Part shown: piece by piece, positions 44,469 to 53,322 of the stretch
Numbering within the stretch: the stretch's first letter is position 1
How the letters are laid out: each line of letters opens with the position of its first letter
Assembly (NCBI GenBank): GCA_050633545.1
Contig: JBOEGS010000002.1
Location: forward strand, 248,001-312,000
Direction: 5' to 3'
DNA from: Litorivita sp050633545
Lineage (GTDB): Bacteria > Pseudomonadota > Alphaproteobacteria > Rhodobacterales > Rhodobacteraceae
Length of the DNA: 64,000 nucleotides
Made by a program: the position numbers and the translations under genes
The notes under the pieces: model-generated
Seen by the model: the letters and a program-made list of their open reading frames with translations, nothing else
Told to the model about the DNA's origin: nothing
Database searches by the model: none

Positions 44469-46385
44469 TTACGAGCGCTTGTCGTCGCCAAGGTCTTCGA
44501 AGTCGGCGTCCACGATGTCGTCGTCGCCTGCTCCTGCGCCCTCGTCGGCGCCCATCGGCTCGTCATTGCCTTCGTCTTGGCTCGCCTTATAGATCGCCTC
44601 GCCCAGTTTCATGGCCGCTTCGGTCACGTTCTGGATGCCCGATTTGATCTTCTCGGCATTCTCGGTCTCAAGCTCGTCCTTGAGCGCCGCAATCGCCAAT
44701 TCGATCGCTTCGATGGTGGTCGGGTCGACCTTGTCCGCATGCTCTTCCATCGACTTTTCGGTCGAATGGATAAGGCTCTCGGCTTGGTTCTTGGCCTCGA
44801 CCAATTCCTTGCGCTCTTTGTCCGCTTCGGCGTTGGCTTCGGCGTCCTTGACCATGTTCTCGATATCCTCGTCGGACAGACCGCCCGAGGCTTGGATCGT
44901 GATCTTTTGCTCTTTGCCCGTGCCTTTGTCGAGCGCGCCGACCGACACGATACCGTTGGCATCAATGTCGAAGGTCACTTCGATTTGCGGCATGCCGCGC
45001 GGGGCGGGCGGGATGTTTTCGAGGTTGAACTGACCAAGGATCTTGTTATCCGCCGCCATTTCACGCTCGCCTTGGAACACGCGGATCGTCACCGCGTTCT
45101 GGTTGTCCTCAGCAGTCGAGAAGACCTGCGATTTCTTGGTCGGGATCGTGGTATTGCGGTCGATCAAACGGGTGAACACACCGCCCAAGGTTTCGATGCC
45201 GAGGGACAAAGGCGTCACGTCCAGAAGAACCACGTCCTTGACGTCGCCTTGCAAAACACCGGCCTGAATGGCGGCGCCCATGGCGACAACCTCGTCGGGG
45301 TTCACACCCTTATGCGGCTCTTTGCCGAAGAATTTGGTCACTTCCTCGATGACGCGCGGCATACGGGTCATACCGCCGACGAGAACGACCTCGTCGATGT
45401 CCGATGTGGACAGGCCCGCATCTTTCAACGCCGCTTGGCACGGCTTGATCGACGCTTTGATCAGATCGCCGACAAGGCTTTCCAGTTTCGCACGGGTGAG
45501 CTTCATCACCATGTGCAGCGGTTGCCCGCCGTTCGGATCCATCGAGATAAACGGTTGGTTGATCTCGGTCTGGCTGGACGAGGACAGCTCGATCTTGGCT
45601 TTCTCGGCGGCTTCCTTGAGACGTTGCAACGCCATCTTGTCTTTGGTCAGATCGACGCCGTTCTCTTTTTTGAACTGATCGGCGAGGTAGTTGACGATGC
45701 GCATGTCAAAGTCTTCACCGCCAAGGAAGGTATCACCATTGGTGGATTTCACTTCGAACAACCCGTCGTCGATCTCGAGGATCGTCACGTCGAATGTGCC
45801 GCCACCAAGGTCATAAACCGCAATGGTCTGGGTTTCTTGTTTGTCGAGGCCGTAAGCCAAGGCCGCCGCTGTCGGCTCGTTGATGATGCGCAGCACTTCG
45901 AGACCGGCGATCTTGCCGGCGTCTTTGGTGGCCTGACGCTGTGCGTCGTTGAAATAGGCAGGCACGGTGATCACGGCTTGCGTGACTTCTTCGCCAAGAT
46001 AGCTCTCGGCGGTTTCTTTCATTTTGCCCAAGATGAACGCAGAGATTTGCGAGGGAGAGTATTTCTCGCCCTTGGCCTCGATCCACGCATCGCCGTTGCC
46101 GCCATTGATGACGTTGAACGGCAGGTTCTTGAGGTCTTTTGCGAGATCCGCATCGTCGAATCGACGACCGATCAGGCGCTTGACGCCAAACACGGTGTTG
46201 TCGGGGTTGGTCACGGCCTGACGTTTTGCAGGCTGGCCGACGAGGCGCTCGTTGTCCGTAAACGCGACGATCGACGGCGTGGTGCGCGCGCCTTCGGCGT
46301 TCTCGATCACGCGCGGCTGGCTGCCGTCCATGATCGCAATACAGGAGTTGGTTGTTCCGAGGTCGATACCAATCACTTTGGCCAT
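44469..46385 (-). CDS. dnaK: Chaperone protein DnaK (Hsp70)
   Basis: ATP-dependent chaperone, 638 residues, full length. The N-terminal ATPase domain has IGIDLGTTNSCIAIMDG, INEPTAAALAYGLDK and AVYDLGGGTFDVTILE. The linker DVVLLDVTPLSLGIETLGG precedes the substrate-binding domain, and the C-terminus ends in acidic DDDIVDADFEDLGDDKR. It is transcribed first in a dnaK-dnaJ operon from an RpoH-like promoter. Confidence 0.98.
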   Translation of the reverse strand: MAKVIGIDLGTTNSCIAIMDGSQPRVIENAEGARTTPSIVAFTDNERLVGQPAKRQAVTNPDNTVFGVKRLIGRRFDDADLAKDLKNLPFNVINGGNGDAWIEAKGEKYSPSQISAFILGKMKETAESYLGEEVTQAVITVPAYFNDAQRQATKDAGKIAGLEVLRIINEPTAAALAYGLDKQETQTIAVYDLGGGTFDVTILEIDDGLFEVKSTNGDTFLGGEDFDMRIVNYLADQFKKENGVDLTKDKMALQRLKEAAEKAKIELSSSSQTEINQPFISMDPNGGQPLHMVMKLTRAKLESLVGDLIKASIKPCQAALKDAGLSTSDIDEVVLVGGMTRMPRVIEEVTKFFGKEPHKGVNPDEVVAMGAAIQAGVLQGDVKDVVLLDVTPLSLGIETLGGVFTRLIDRNTTIPTKKSQVFSTAEDNQNAVTIRVFQGEREMAADNKILGQFNLENIPPAPRGMPQIEVTFDIDANGIVSVGALDKGTGKEQKITIQASGGLSDEDIENMVKDAEANAEADKERKELVEAKNQAESLIHSTEKSMEEHADKVDPTTIEAIELAIAALKDELETENAEKIKSGIQNVTEAAMKLGEAIYKASQDEGNDEPMGADEGAGAGDDDIVDADFEDLGDDKRS

Positions 46386-46509
46386 TTGTTAGATCCCTTC
46401 TACTTAAGGCGATGTCCCGAGACGCAAACCCGTTACGGCATCCGCGCCTCGATTTCGGTGTGTGGTGCCGCGCCCCGATACGGGGTCGATGCATCACGCT
46501 TCGGAGCGT

Positions 46510-46539
46510 ATATAGGGAGGGGATTTTCGCCCTGCAAGC
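46510..46539 (-). promoter_or_regulatory. dnaK: RpoH-type heat-shock promoter of dnaK
   Basis: On the minus strand CTTGCA (46539-46534) is followed after 17 bp by CTATATA (46516-46510). This fits the alphaproteobacterial RpoH pattern of CTTG plus a C/T-rich CTATAT -10 element. It lies about 125 bp before the dnaK start, leaving a long 5' leader. Confidence 0.6.
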
Positions 46540-46637
46540 GCCCTACGGCTCGGGTTTTCGAGATTCTGGGTAATTTTTGTGATTAAGCTGAAAAAACGGT
46601 GAATTCGGCAGAACAAACACGAAGGAAGCGGGGTTTT

Positions 46638-47279
46638 ATGCCGCAGAGCGAAAATAACGATAGGGGCCTCGCGGCGGGAAAACCGCTGCTCTTGCGCGGC
46701 TTTGAAATCTACAAGACCGCGCTGGATGCAAAGGCGCAAGAGGCGATGCTCTCCGATCTGCGCGACGTGGTGCGCGCCGCGCCGCTCTTCTCGCCGATGA
46801 CGCCCTACGGCAAACCCATGTCGGTGCAAATGACATCGGCAGGCAAATACGGATGGGTCTCCGACACCCGCGGCTATCGCTATGCGCCGCGCCACCCGAA
46901 CGGCGCGCCGTGGCCCGACATCCCCGCAAGCGTGATGGCGGTCTGGAACGCCTTATCGAAAACCGCCCGTGCGCCCGATTGCTGTTTGATGAATTTCTAC
47001 GGCGAAGGCGCGCGCATGGGATTGCACCAAGACCGCGACGAGGCCAATTTTGCCCATCCCGTGGTGTCGATCTCCTTGGGCAATGAGGGGCTGTTTCGCA
47101 TCGGCAATGCCGCGCGCGGCGGCAAGACCGAGTCGATCTGGCTGCAATCGGGCGATGTGGTGGTGATGGGCGGCGCGGCGCGATTGACCTATCACGGGGT
47201 GGACCGGATCAAATTCGCGCCCTCGCCGCTGATGCCCAAAGGCGGGCGGATCAATTTAACCCTCAGAGTCGTGGATTAA
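46638..47279 (+). CDS. alkB: AlkB-type 2-oxoglutarate/iron-dependent DNA repair dioxygenase
   Basis: Oxidatively demethylates 1-methyladenine and 3-methylcytosine; 213 residues. Iron ligands are His130, Asp132 (GLHQDRDEANF) and His186 (TYHGVDRI). The 2-oxoglutarate-binding arginines are Arg204 and Arg210 (GGRINLTLRVVD). Substrate-loop residues YGWVSDTRGYRY are also present. ATG 46638 follows GAAGGAAGC; a GTG 13 codons upstream is possible. It diverges from dnaK. Its 3' end overlaps the remnant gene on the other strand. Confidence 0.93.
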   Translation: MPQSENNDRGLAAGKPLLLRGFEIYKTALDAKAQEAMLSDLRDVVRAAPLFSPMTPYGKPMSVQMTSAGKYGWVSDTRGYRYAPRHPNGAPWPDIPASVMAVWNALSKTARAPDCCLMNFYGEGARMGLHQDRDEANFAHPVVSISLGNEGLFRIGNAARGGKTESIWLQSGDVVVMGGAARLTYHGVDRIKFAPSPLMPKGGRINLTLRVVD

Positions 47280-47452
47280 CGCCCAAAACCGGCGCGCCGG
47301 CGTCCGGATGCGCACGGATATTGAGCGCATCATCCGATGCCACGCCTTGCACATTATAATAGGCAGGTAAAATAATAGGCAGGCAAAACCGCGTTTTGCG
47401 CCTGCGCCGCGCCCGCAAGTAAAAGGAATACCGCAATCGCCCAGCGGATCAC
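47263..47452 (-). pseudogene. Broken signal-peptide/SH3-like gene coupled to the permease
   Basis: A GTG shares bases with the permease stop (GTGA). The frame reads (M)IRWAIAVFLLLAGAAQAQNA, a clear Sec signal peptide, then stops after 32 residues. A shift of frame continues YYNVQGVASDDALNIRAHPD then AGAPVLGV, which resembles the start of a bacterial SH3 (SH3_3) domain, before a second stop inside the 3' end of alkB. The break coincides with a 16-bp tandem duplication (47356-47371 and 47372-47387, 15 of 16 identical). A duplication-induced frameshift plus 3' truncation is the simplest reading. Confidence 0.6.
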
Positions 47453-48270
47453 CGCCGCGCGCTCCACGAGGCCGAGGCGTGGCGGCGGGTGTAAAACTCG
47501 CCCATAAGGCCCACCATAAGCAAAACAACCCCGATGATCAGCGCATATTCCCACGAGCTATAGCGCGGCGTGTAGTTGATAAAGACATAGCCGCGCGCTT
47601 GGTCGATGCAATGGAACAGCGGGTTCCAATCGAACATGGCAAGCATAAAGCTGGGCAGCGTATTGGCCACGAACATCTTGCCCGAGGCAATCATATTGGC
47701 CCGCTGGTAGATGGTGGTGAACACCCCCACGAACCCCGGCGCCCAAGGCTTGATGGCCAAAAGCACCACGCCCAAAGCCACCCCGACAAACCACGCGACT
47801 AGCAACATGCCAAAGGCCGCAATCGGTTGGTCCATCTCGAAAGGCGTCACCGCCACGTAATAGATGAACAGCACCACAAACAGCGACAACACCTGAATAT
47901 AAAGCGTGCCCAACGCCGCCGACAGGATCGCCACAATCGTATTCATCGGCGCGTGTTTCATCATCGGAGAGGCCGGCCCCTCGGAGCCGACAACCGCCCC
48001 CAATGTCTTGGAATGGGTCAGATAAAGGAAAATGCCCGACATGATATACAGCAGGAAATCCCCGCGCAGCGCACTGCCGCGCAGGCCCAGAATCGAAAAC
48101 ATCACATAAAAAGCCAGAACGAAAATCGCCACCTGCAACATATTGCTCAGCAATGACACCATAGCATTGCGATGGCTCTTGCGCACCGAGCGGACGATGG
48201 AATGATAGACAAGCTCGCCCATCACCATTGCCGAATTTCGCGCCGTCCTGTTTTGGGATTGTTGAAACAT
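47449..48270 (-). CDS. ABC-2 type polysaccharide export permease (orphan)
   Basis: A 273-residue, six-segment ABC-2 permease related to KpsM/Wzm-type exporters. Features are the amphipathic N-terminus (LVYHSIVRSVRKSHRNAMVS), hydrophobic segments such as LQVAIFVLAFYVMFSILGLR, and the pre-terminal motif FDWNPLFHCIDQARGYVFIN, equivalent to the NPL motif of KpsM. No ATPase gene lies next to it; the only export ATPase in the window is 30 kb away. It diverges from cysQ by 136 bp. Confidence 0.85.
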   Translation of the reverse strand: MFQQSQNRTARNSAMVMGELVYHSIVRSVRKSHRNAMVSLLSNMLQVAIFVLAFYVMFSILGLRGSALRGDFLLYIMSGIFLYLTHSKTLGAVVGSEGPASPMMKHAPMNTIVAILSAALGTLYIQVLSLFVVLFIYYVAVTPFEMDQPIAAFGMLLVAWFVGVALGVVLLAIKPWAPGFVGVFTTIYQRANMIASGKMFVANTLPSFMLAMFDWNPLFHCIDQARGYVFINYTPRYSSWEYALIIGVVLLMVGLMGEFYTRRHASASWSARR

Positions 48271-48406
48271 CGCCTCACTGCTCCGCTTTGGCGGACCTTA
48301 TGTCACGGAATTCTTGCCGTTCTGTTAGGCTCATACCATAAGAGGCCCCAAAAGCATTATCAACAAATCAGGCGCAGCCCGCGCCTTGCTACTCTGGAGT
48401 GTGACA

Positions 48407-49204
48407 TTGGATTACGAAAAGCTGACCATCGAGATGCGCCGCCTTGCCCTTTTGGCGGGCGACAAGATTATGGAGATTTACAACTCCGATGATTTCGACG
48501 TCAAAACCAAATCCGACGACAGCCCCGTCACCGCCGCCGATGAGGCCGCCGATGAATTGATCTCCGAAGGGCTGCGCGCCGCTTTCCCCGATGTGATGCT
48601 GGTCACCGAAGAGCAAGCCGACACCCACGACAGCACCGGCGCGACCTTCCTGATCGTTGATCCTCTCGACGGCACCAAAGAATTCGTCCACCGCCGCGGC
48701 GATTTCACCGTCAACATCGCCTATGTCGAAAACGGCACGCCGACGCGCGGCGTTGTCTATGCCCCCGCCAAGGACCGCATGTTCTTTACCGACAGCTCGG
48801 GCGACAGCTATGAAGAAACCGCGCCCTTCGATCCGTCCAAGGTCGGCGAATTGGTCCCGATCAAAGTGTCCGAAGCCAACAACGAGGCGCTCTTGGTCGT
48901 CGCGTCCAAATCGCACCGCGATCAGGCGACCGATGACTACATCAACAAATATGCCGTCGCCGATATGAAAAGCGCCGGATCGTCGCTCAAATTCTGCCTG
49001 ATCGCCACGGGCGAGGCCGATATCTATCCGCGCGTGGGCCGCACGATGGAATGGGACACCGCCGCAGGTCATGCGGTGTTGCACGGCGCGGGCGGCAAGG
49101 TCGTGCGCTTCGGCGATCATTCCCCGCTGGTCTATGGCAAGGAGGGCTACGCCAACCCGTTCTTTATCGCCTATAGCCCCAGCGTCGAATTGAAAGACGC
49201 ATAA
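48407..49204 (+). CDS. cysQ: 3'(2'),5'-bisphosphate nucleotidase CysQ
   Basis: Removes the 3'-phosphate of PAP, the by-product of PAPS-dependent sulfation and sulfate assimilation; 265 residues. Lithium-sensitive phosphatase motifs are SPVTAADEAADELI, VTEEQAD, IVDPLDGTKEF (metal-binding DxxDGT) and MEWDTAAGHAVL. TTG 48407 follows GGAG with 7-nt spacing; GTG 48401 is also open. It is the first gene of a rightward run ending in a sulfotransferase, which fits recycling of its PAP. kdsB begins immediately after its stop. Confidence 0.93.
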   Translation: MDYEKLTIEMRRLALLAGDKIMEIYNSDDFDVKTKSDDSPVTAADEAADELISEGLRAAFPDVMLVTEEQADTHDSTGATFLIVDPLDGTKEFVHRRGDFTVNIAYVENGTPTRGVVYAPAKDRMFFTDSSGDSYEETAPFDPSKVGELVPIKVSEANNEALLVVASKSHRDQATDDYINKYAVADMKSAGSSLKFCLIATGEADIYPRVGRTMEWDTAAGHAVLHGAGGKVVRFGDHSPLVYGKEGYANPFFIAYSPSVELKDA

Positions 49205-50005
49205 ATGCCCGTATTGGTCGTCATCCCCGCGCGCTACGCCTCTACCCGCTACCCCGGCAAACCGCTTGTCGAGTTGACGGGGGCGGGCGGCGTGGCCAAA
49301 AGCCTGATCCGGCGCTCGTGGGAGGCGGCCAGCGCCGTTGCGGGCGTGGACCGCGTGGTCGTGGCCACCGATGACGACCGCATCCGCACCGCTGCCGAAG
49401 CGTTCGGCGCCGAGGTGGTGATGACCGCCGAATCCTGCGCCAACGGCACCGAACGCTGCGCCGAAGCCCTTGAAAACCTTGGCGGCGGTTACGACATTGT
49501 CGTCAACCTGCAAGGCGATGCGCCATTAACCCCGCATTGGTTCGTCGAGGATTTGGTCAAAGGCTTGCAAAACGACCCGATGGCCGAGGTCGCCACGCCG
49601 GTTTTGCGCTGCGACGGGCGGGCGCTCAACGGCCTTTTGGATGACCGCAAAGCCGGCCGTGTCGGCGGCACAACGGCGGTGTTCACCAAAGACCGCCACG
49701 CGCTCTATTTTTCAAAGGAAGTCGTGCCCTTCACCTCAAAAACCTATAGCGACAGTGACGAGACGCCCGTGTTCCATCATGTCGGCGTCTATGCCTATCG
49801 GCCTTCGGCTTTGGCCGCCTATCCCAACTGGGATGCTGGCCCGCTCGAAGGTCTCGAAGGCCTTGAGCAGTTGCGATTTCTGGAGCGTGGCCGCCCCGTT
49901 CTTTGCGTCGAGGTCGAGGCGCGCGGGCGCCAGTTTTGGGAGTTGAACAACCCCGAAGATGTGCCACGTATCGAGGCGATGATGGCCGAGATGGATATGC
50001 AATAA
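49205..50005 (+). CDS. kdsB: 3-deoxy-manno-octulosonate cytidylyltransferase
   Basis: Activates Kdo to CMP-Kdo, 266 residues. The signatures are VVIPARYASTRYPGKPLVEL, VVVATDDDRI, NGTERCAEA, VNLQGDAPL and HHVGVYAYRP. It abuts cysQ with no gap and overlaps the following glycosyltransferase by one base (TAATG). CMP-Kdo serves lipid A-core assembly and also the Kdo linker of ABC-exported capsules. Because kdsD is present in the LPS cluster at 62 kb, this copy may be the housekeeping one or a capsule-specific (KpsU-like) one. Confidence 0.94.
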   Translation: MPVLVVIPARYASTRYPGKPLVELTGAGGVAKSLIRRSWEAASAVAGVDRVVVATDDDRIRTAAEAFGAEVVMTAESCANGTERCAEALENLGGGYDIVVNLQGDAPLTPHWFVEDLVKGLQNDPMAEVATPVLRCDGRALNGLLDDRKAGRVGGTTAVFTKDRHALYFSKEVVPFTSKTYSDSDETPVFHHVGVYAYRPSALAAYPNWDAGPLEGLEGLEQLRFLERGRPVLCVEVEARGRQFWELNNPEDVPRIEAMMAEMDMQ

Positions 50006-51258
50006 TGACCGCTGCGGAAGCCCCCCTCACGGTTTCCGTCATCATCGTCAGCCGCGCGCGCGCAGATGCGCTGCGCCTGTGCCTTACCGCTGTGTCGCGG
50101 CTGATCTATCCCGCGTTTGAGGTCATCCTTGTCGCCGACCCCGAAGGATTGGCGGCGGCGGATGATCTCGGCCTTACCCCCGAGATTAAAACCGTTGCCT
50201 TTGACGAGGCCAATATCTGCGCCGCGCGCAATCTCGGGATCGCCGAAGCGGCGGGCGAGATTGTCGCCTTTGTCGACGATGACGCGGTGCCCGAACCGCT
50301 TTGGCTTACCCATCTCACCGCGCCCTTTGGCGACCCCGAAGTCATGGCGGTCGGCGGCTATGTCTTGGGGCGCAACGGGATCAGCTTTCAATGGAAAGCG
50401 CGCAGCATCGACCACGCCGCCCGCAGCGATGACATCACCCTGCCCGACAAGACCCGCGCCGCCGTTCTACACCCCACGCCAGAGCGCGCGATCAAAACCG
50501 AAGGCACCAATATGGCCCTGCGGCGCGATCTTCTGGCGCGAATGGGCGGGTTTGATCCCGCCTTTCGCTTTTATCTCGACGAGAGCGATCTCAATCTGCG
50601 ACTGGCCGCCCAAGGTCACGCCACCGCCATCGCGCCCTTGGCCCAAGTCCACCACGGCTATGCCGCCTCAAGCCGCCGCCACGCCAACCGCGCGCCCCGT
50701 GATCTGACCCAGATCGGCGCGAGTCTTGCGGTGTTCTTGCGCAAGCATTGCCCCGAGTCGCAACGCGAGGCGCGGCTGACCGAAGAGCGCGCTGCGCAGG
50801 ATGCGCGATTATCCGCTTGTCTCATCGATGGCCGCCTAGAGCCGCGCGATATCCGCCGCTTGCGCCAAAGCTTGGAGACCGGGATTGCCGAGGGGCAAAG
50901 CCGCCTCATCGCGCCTTTGCCCGCGATACACGCCGCCTCGCGCGGGTTTCATCCGTTTCGCAGTCGCGCCAATGGATCCCATCGCGCGCTCTCAGGTCGA
51001 ATATTTAGATCCAGTGCATTGAAAAATAAATCAAAATCTTTAGCCGACACAGGCGAAACCGTCACCCTTTACCTGTTTTCCACCACGGCGCTGTTCCACC
51101 ATATCCGCTTCATGCCAGAGGGGTATTGGTTGCAAACGGGGGGAGTTTTCGGACGCAGCCGACGCAGCGGCCCCTTGTTCAAACTCTATCGCCTCGCAGC
51201 ACGCGCCAAAATCGAAGCCTCCCGCGTCAGCCGGACCAGAGGCGAAGCACAATTTTGA
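50005..51258 (+). CDS. GT2 family glycosyltransferase
   Basis: A 417-residue protein. The N-terminal GT-A domain has VSVIIVSRARADALRLCLTA, FDEANICAARNLGIAEAAGE, the metal-binding FVDDDAVPEPLW and a later FYLDESDLNLRLAAQGH acceptor/catalytic segment. The C-terminal 150 residues are basic and Ser/Arg-rich without a recognised domain. Its ATG overlaps the kdsB stop. The acceptor is unknown; the context suggests surface glycan assembly. Confidence 0.85.
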   Translation: MTAAEAPLTVSVIIVSRARADALRLCLTAVSRLIYPAFEVILVADPEGLAAADDLGLTPEIKTVAFDEANICAARNLGIAEAAGEIVAFVDDDAVPEPLWLTHLTAPFGDPEVMAVGGYVLGRNGISFQWKARSIDHAARSDDITLPDKTRAAVLHPTPERAIKTEGTNMALRRDLLARMGGFDPAFRFYLDESDLNLRLAAQGHATAIAPLAQVHHGYAASSRRHANRAPRDLTQIGASLAVFLRKHCPESQREARLTEERAAQDARLSACLIDGRLEPRDIRRLRQSLETGIAEGQSRLIAPLPAIHAASRGFHPFRSRANGSHRALSGRIFRSSALKNKSKSLADTGETVTLYLFSTTALFHHIRFMPEGYWLQTGGVFGRSRRSGPLFKLYRLAARAKIEASRVSRTRGEAQF

Positions 51259-51394
51259 TGAATATTTAGCACATCGCCCAATTTCTGAACGCAGCTCGCC
51301 ATAGTTTCAGACGATTGTCATGGGACGGAAACAACACAGATGTTATACTAACCCCAATCGCTTAAGGCGAACGAAAATAAATTTTCAGGAGTGA

Positions 51395-52288
51395 ATGATG
51401 CGCAAAAAGGTAACCAAGGCAATTTTTCCGGTCGCAGGCATGGGAACACGTTTTCTTCCCGCCACGAAATCGGTGCCGAAGGAGATCATGACGCTGGTGG
51501 ACCGCCCGTTGATCCAATATGCGATCGACGAGGCACGCGAGGCGGGGATCAAAGAATTTATCTTTGTCACCTCGCGCGGCAAAGGCGCGCTGGAGGACTA
51601 TTTCGACCATTCGCCCACGCTTGAGGCCGACCTGCGCCGCAAGGGCAAGAACGAGCTTTTGGAGATTCTCAAAGCCACCAATATGGACAGCGGCGCCATC
51701 GCCTATATCCGTCAGCACAAGGCGCTTGGCCTTGGTCACGCCGTTTGGTGCGCACGCCGCTTGATCGCCAATGAACCTTTTGCCGTAATCTTGCCCGATG
51801 ACGTGATCGCCGCCGAAAAACCCTGCCTCAAGCAGATGGTCGAAGCCTATGAGGAAACCCAAGGCAATATCGTCGCCGCGATGGAAGTGCCCAAGGAAAA
51901 AGCATCGTCCTACGGTATTTTGGACGTCAAGGAGGACATGGGATCGCTGGTGTCGGTCAAGGGTATGGTCGAAAAACCCAAAGCGGGCGAAGAGCCGTCA
52001 AACCTTGCCGTGATCGGCCGTTACATCCTGACCCCGAAAATTCTGCAAAACCTGAACCAGAAAAAATCGGGCGCCGGCGGCGAGATCCAGTTGACCGACG
52101 CGATTGCCGAAGAGATCCCCAACGGCAATGTTTATGGCTACCGCTTCCGCGGGCAACGCTTCGATTGCGGCTCCAAAGCGGGCTTTTTGCAAGCCACCGT
52201 TTCCTTCGCCCTTGCGCGGGACGAATTGCGCGACGAGCTTACACAGTTCCTTGAAGAGATCGTTCATGTTAACAAAGCCGCGCAATAA
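51395..52288 (+). CDS. galU: UTP-glucose-1-phosphate uridylyltransferase
   Basis: Makes UDP-glucose; 297 residues. The signatures are AIFPVAGMGTRFLPATKSVP, KEIMTLVDRPLIQYAIDEA, GLGHAVWCAR, ILPDDVI, VEKPKAGEEPSNLAVIGRYI and GGEIQLTDAI. AGGAG precedes the ATG pair at 51395/51398. The 136-bp upstream gap contains a TATACT-like -10 at 51344-51349 without a well-spaced -35, so galU may have its own promoter. galE follows by 34 bp. Confidence 0.96.
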   Translation: MMRKKVTKAIFPVAGMGTRFLPATKSVPKEIMTLVDRPLIQYAIDEAREAGIKEFIFVTSRGKGALEDYFDHSPTLEADLRRKGKNELLEILKATNMDSGAIAYIRQHKALGLGHAVWCARRLIANEPFAVILPDDVIAAEKPCLKQMVEAYEETQGNIVAAMEVPKEKASSYGILDVKEDMGSLVSVKGMVEKPKAGEEPSNLAVIGRYILTPKILQNLNQKKSGAGGEIQLTDAIAEEIPNGNVYGYRFRGQRFDCGSKAGFLQATVSFALARDELRDELTQFLEEIVHVNKAAQ

Positions 52289-52322
52289 GCGGCTGAGTTA
52301 ACGACACGAAAAGGGACATCCA

Positions 52323-53306
52323 TTGACCAATGTATTGGTAACAGGCGGCGCGGGCTATATCGGTTCGCACGCCTGCAAAGCGCTGCGCGCGGCGGGCTAC
52401 ACACCCGTCACCTTTGACAACCTCGTAACCGGTTGGGAAGATGCGGTAAAATTTGGCCCCTTCGAAAAGGGCGACCTGTTGGATCGCGCCCGCATCGATG
52501 AGGTTTTTGCCAAATACAAACCAGTCGCCGTGATGCATTTTGCTGCCCTGAGCCAAGTCGGCGAGAGCATGCAAGTGCCAGGAAAATATTGGCTCAACAA
52601 CGTGATGGGCTCGCTCAACCTGATCGAAGCAACGGTCGCGGCGGGCTGTGAGAACTTTGTCTTTTCATCGACTTGCGCCACCTACGGCGACCAAGACAAC
52701 GTGGTGCTCGACGAAAACTCGGCCCAATATCCGATCAACGCCTATGGCGCGTCCAAACGTGCGATCGAAGACATCTTGCGCGACTTCGAGGCCTCCAACG
52801 GCCTGAGCCATGTGATTTTCCGCTACTTCAACGTCGCAGGCGCCGACCCCGAGGCCGAGGTGGGCGAGCATCACCAACCCGAAACACATCTGATCCCGCT
52901 GATGCTGGACGCGATCGACGGAAAACGCGATGCGCTGACGATTTTCGGCACGGATTACGAGACGCCGGATGGCACCTGTATCCGCGATTATGTGCATGTT
53001 TGCGATCTGGTGGATGCGCATGTCTTGGGGCTCAAATGGCTACAAGACGGTAAAGGCAGCCGCGTCTTCAACCTTGGCACCGGATCGGGTTTTTCGGTGC
53101 GCGAGGTGATCGACCATTCGCGCGCGGTGACCAACCGCGCCGTCCCCTATAACGAAGGCGACCGCCGCGCAGGGGATTGCACAAAACTGGTGTCGGGATC
53201 GACCCGCGCCGAACAGGAACTGGGCTGGAAACCCTCCCGCTCGACCCTTCAGACAATGATCTCTGACGCATGGAAGTGGCATCAGACTGGACATTACGAC
53301 AAATAA
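52323..53306 (+). CDS. galE: UDP-glucose 4-epimerase
   Basis: Interconverts UDP-glucose and UDP-galactose; 327 residues, short-chain dehydrogenase fold. The NAD motif is VTGGAGYIGSHACKAL. The active-site SST/YxxxK elements are VFSSTCATYG and YGASKRAIED. FRYFNVAGADPEAEVGE, GTCIRDYVHVCDL and FNLGTGSGFSV are standard. The start is TTG after AAGGGA. With galU and glf it gives a route from glucose-1-phosphate to UDP-Galf. Confidence 0.95.
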   Translation: MTNVLVTGGAGYIGSHACKALRAAGYTPVTFDNLVTGWEDAVKFGPFEKGDLLDRARIDEVFAKYKPVAVMHFAALSQVGESMQVPGKYWLNNVMGSLNLIEATVAAGCENFVFSSTCATYGDQDNVVLDENSAQYPINAYGASKRAIEDILRDFEASNGLSHVIFRYFNVAGADPEAEVGEHHQPETHLIPLMLDAIDGKRDALTIFGTDYETPDGTCIRDYVHVCDLVDAHVLGLKWLQDGKGSRVFNLGTGSGFSVREVIDHSRAVTNRAVPYNEGDRRAGDCTKLVSGSTRAEQELGWKPSRSTLQTMISDAWKWHQTGHYDK

Positions 53307-53322
53307 CCCCCCGCCTGCGCGT

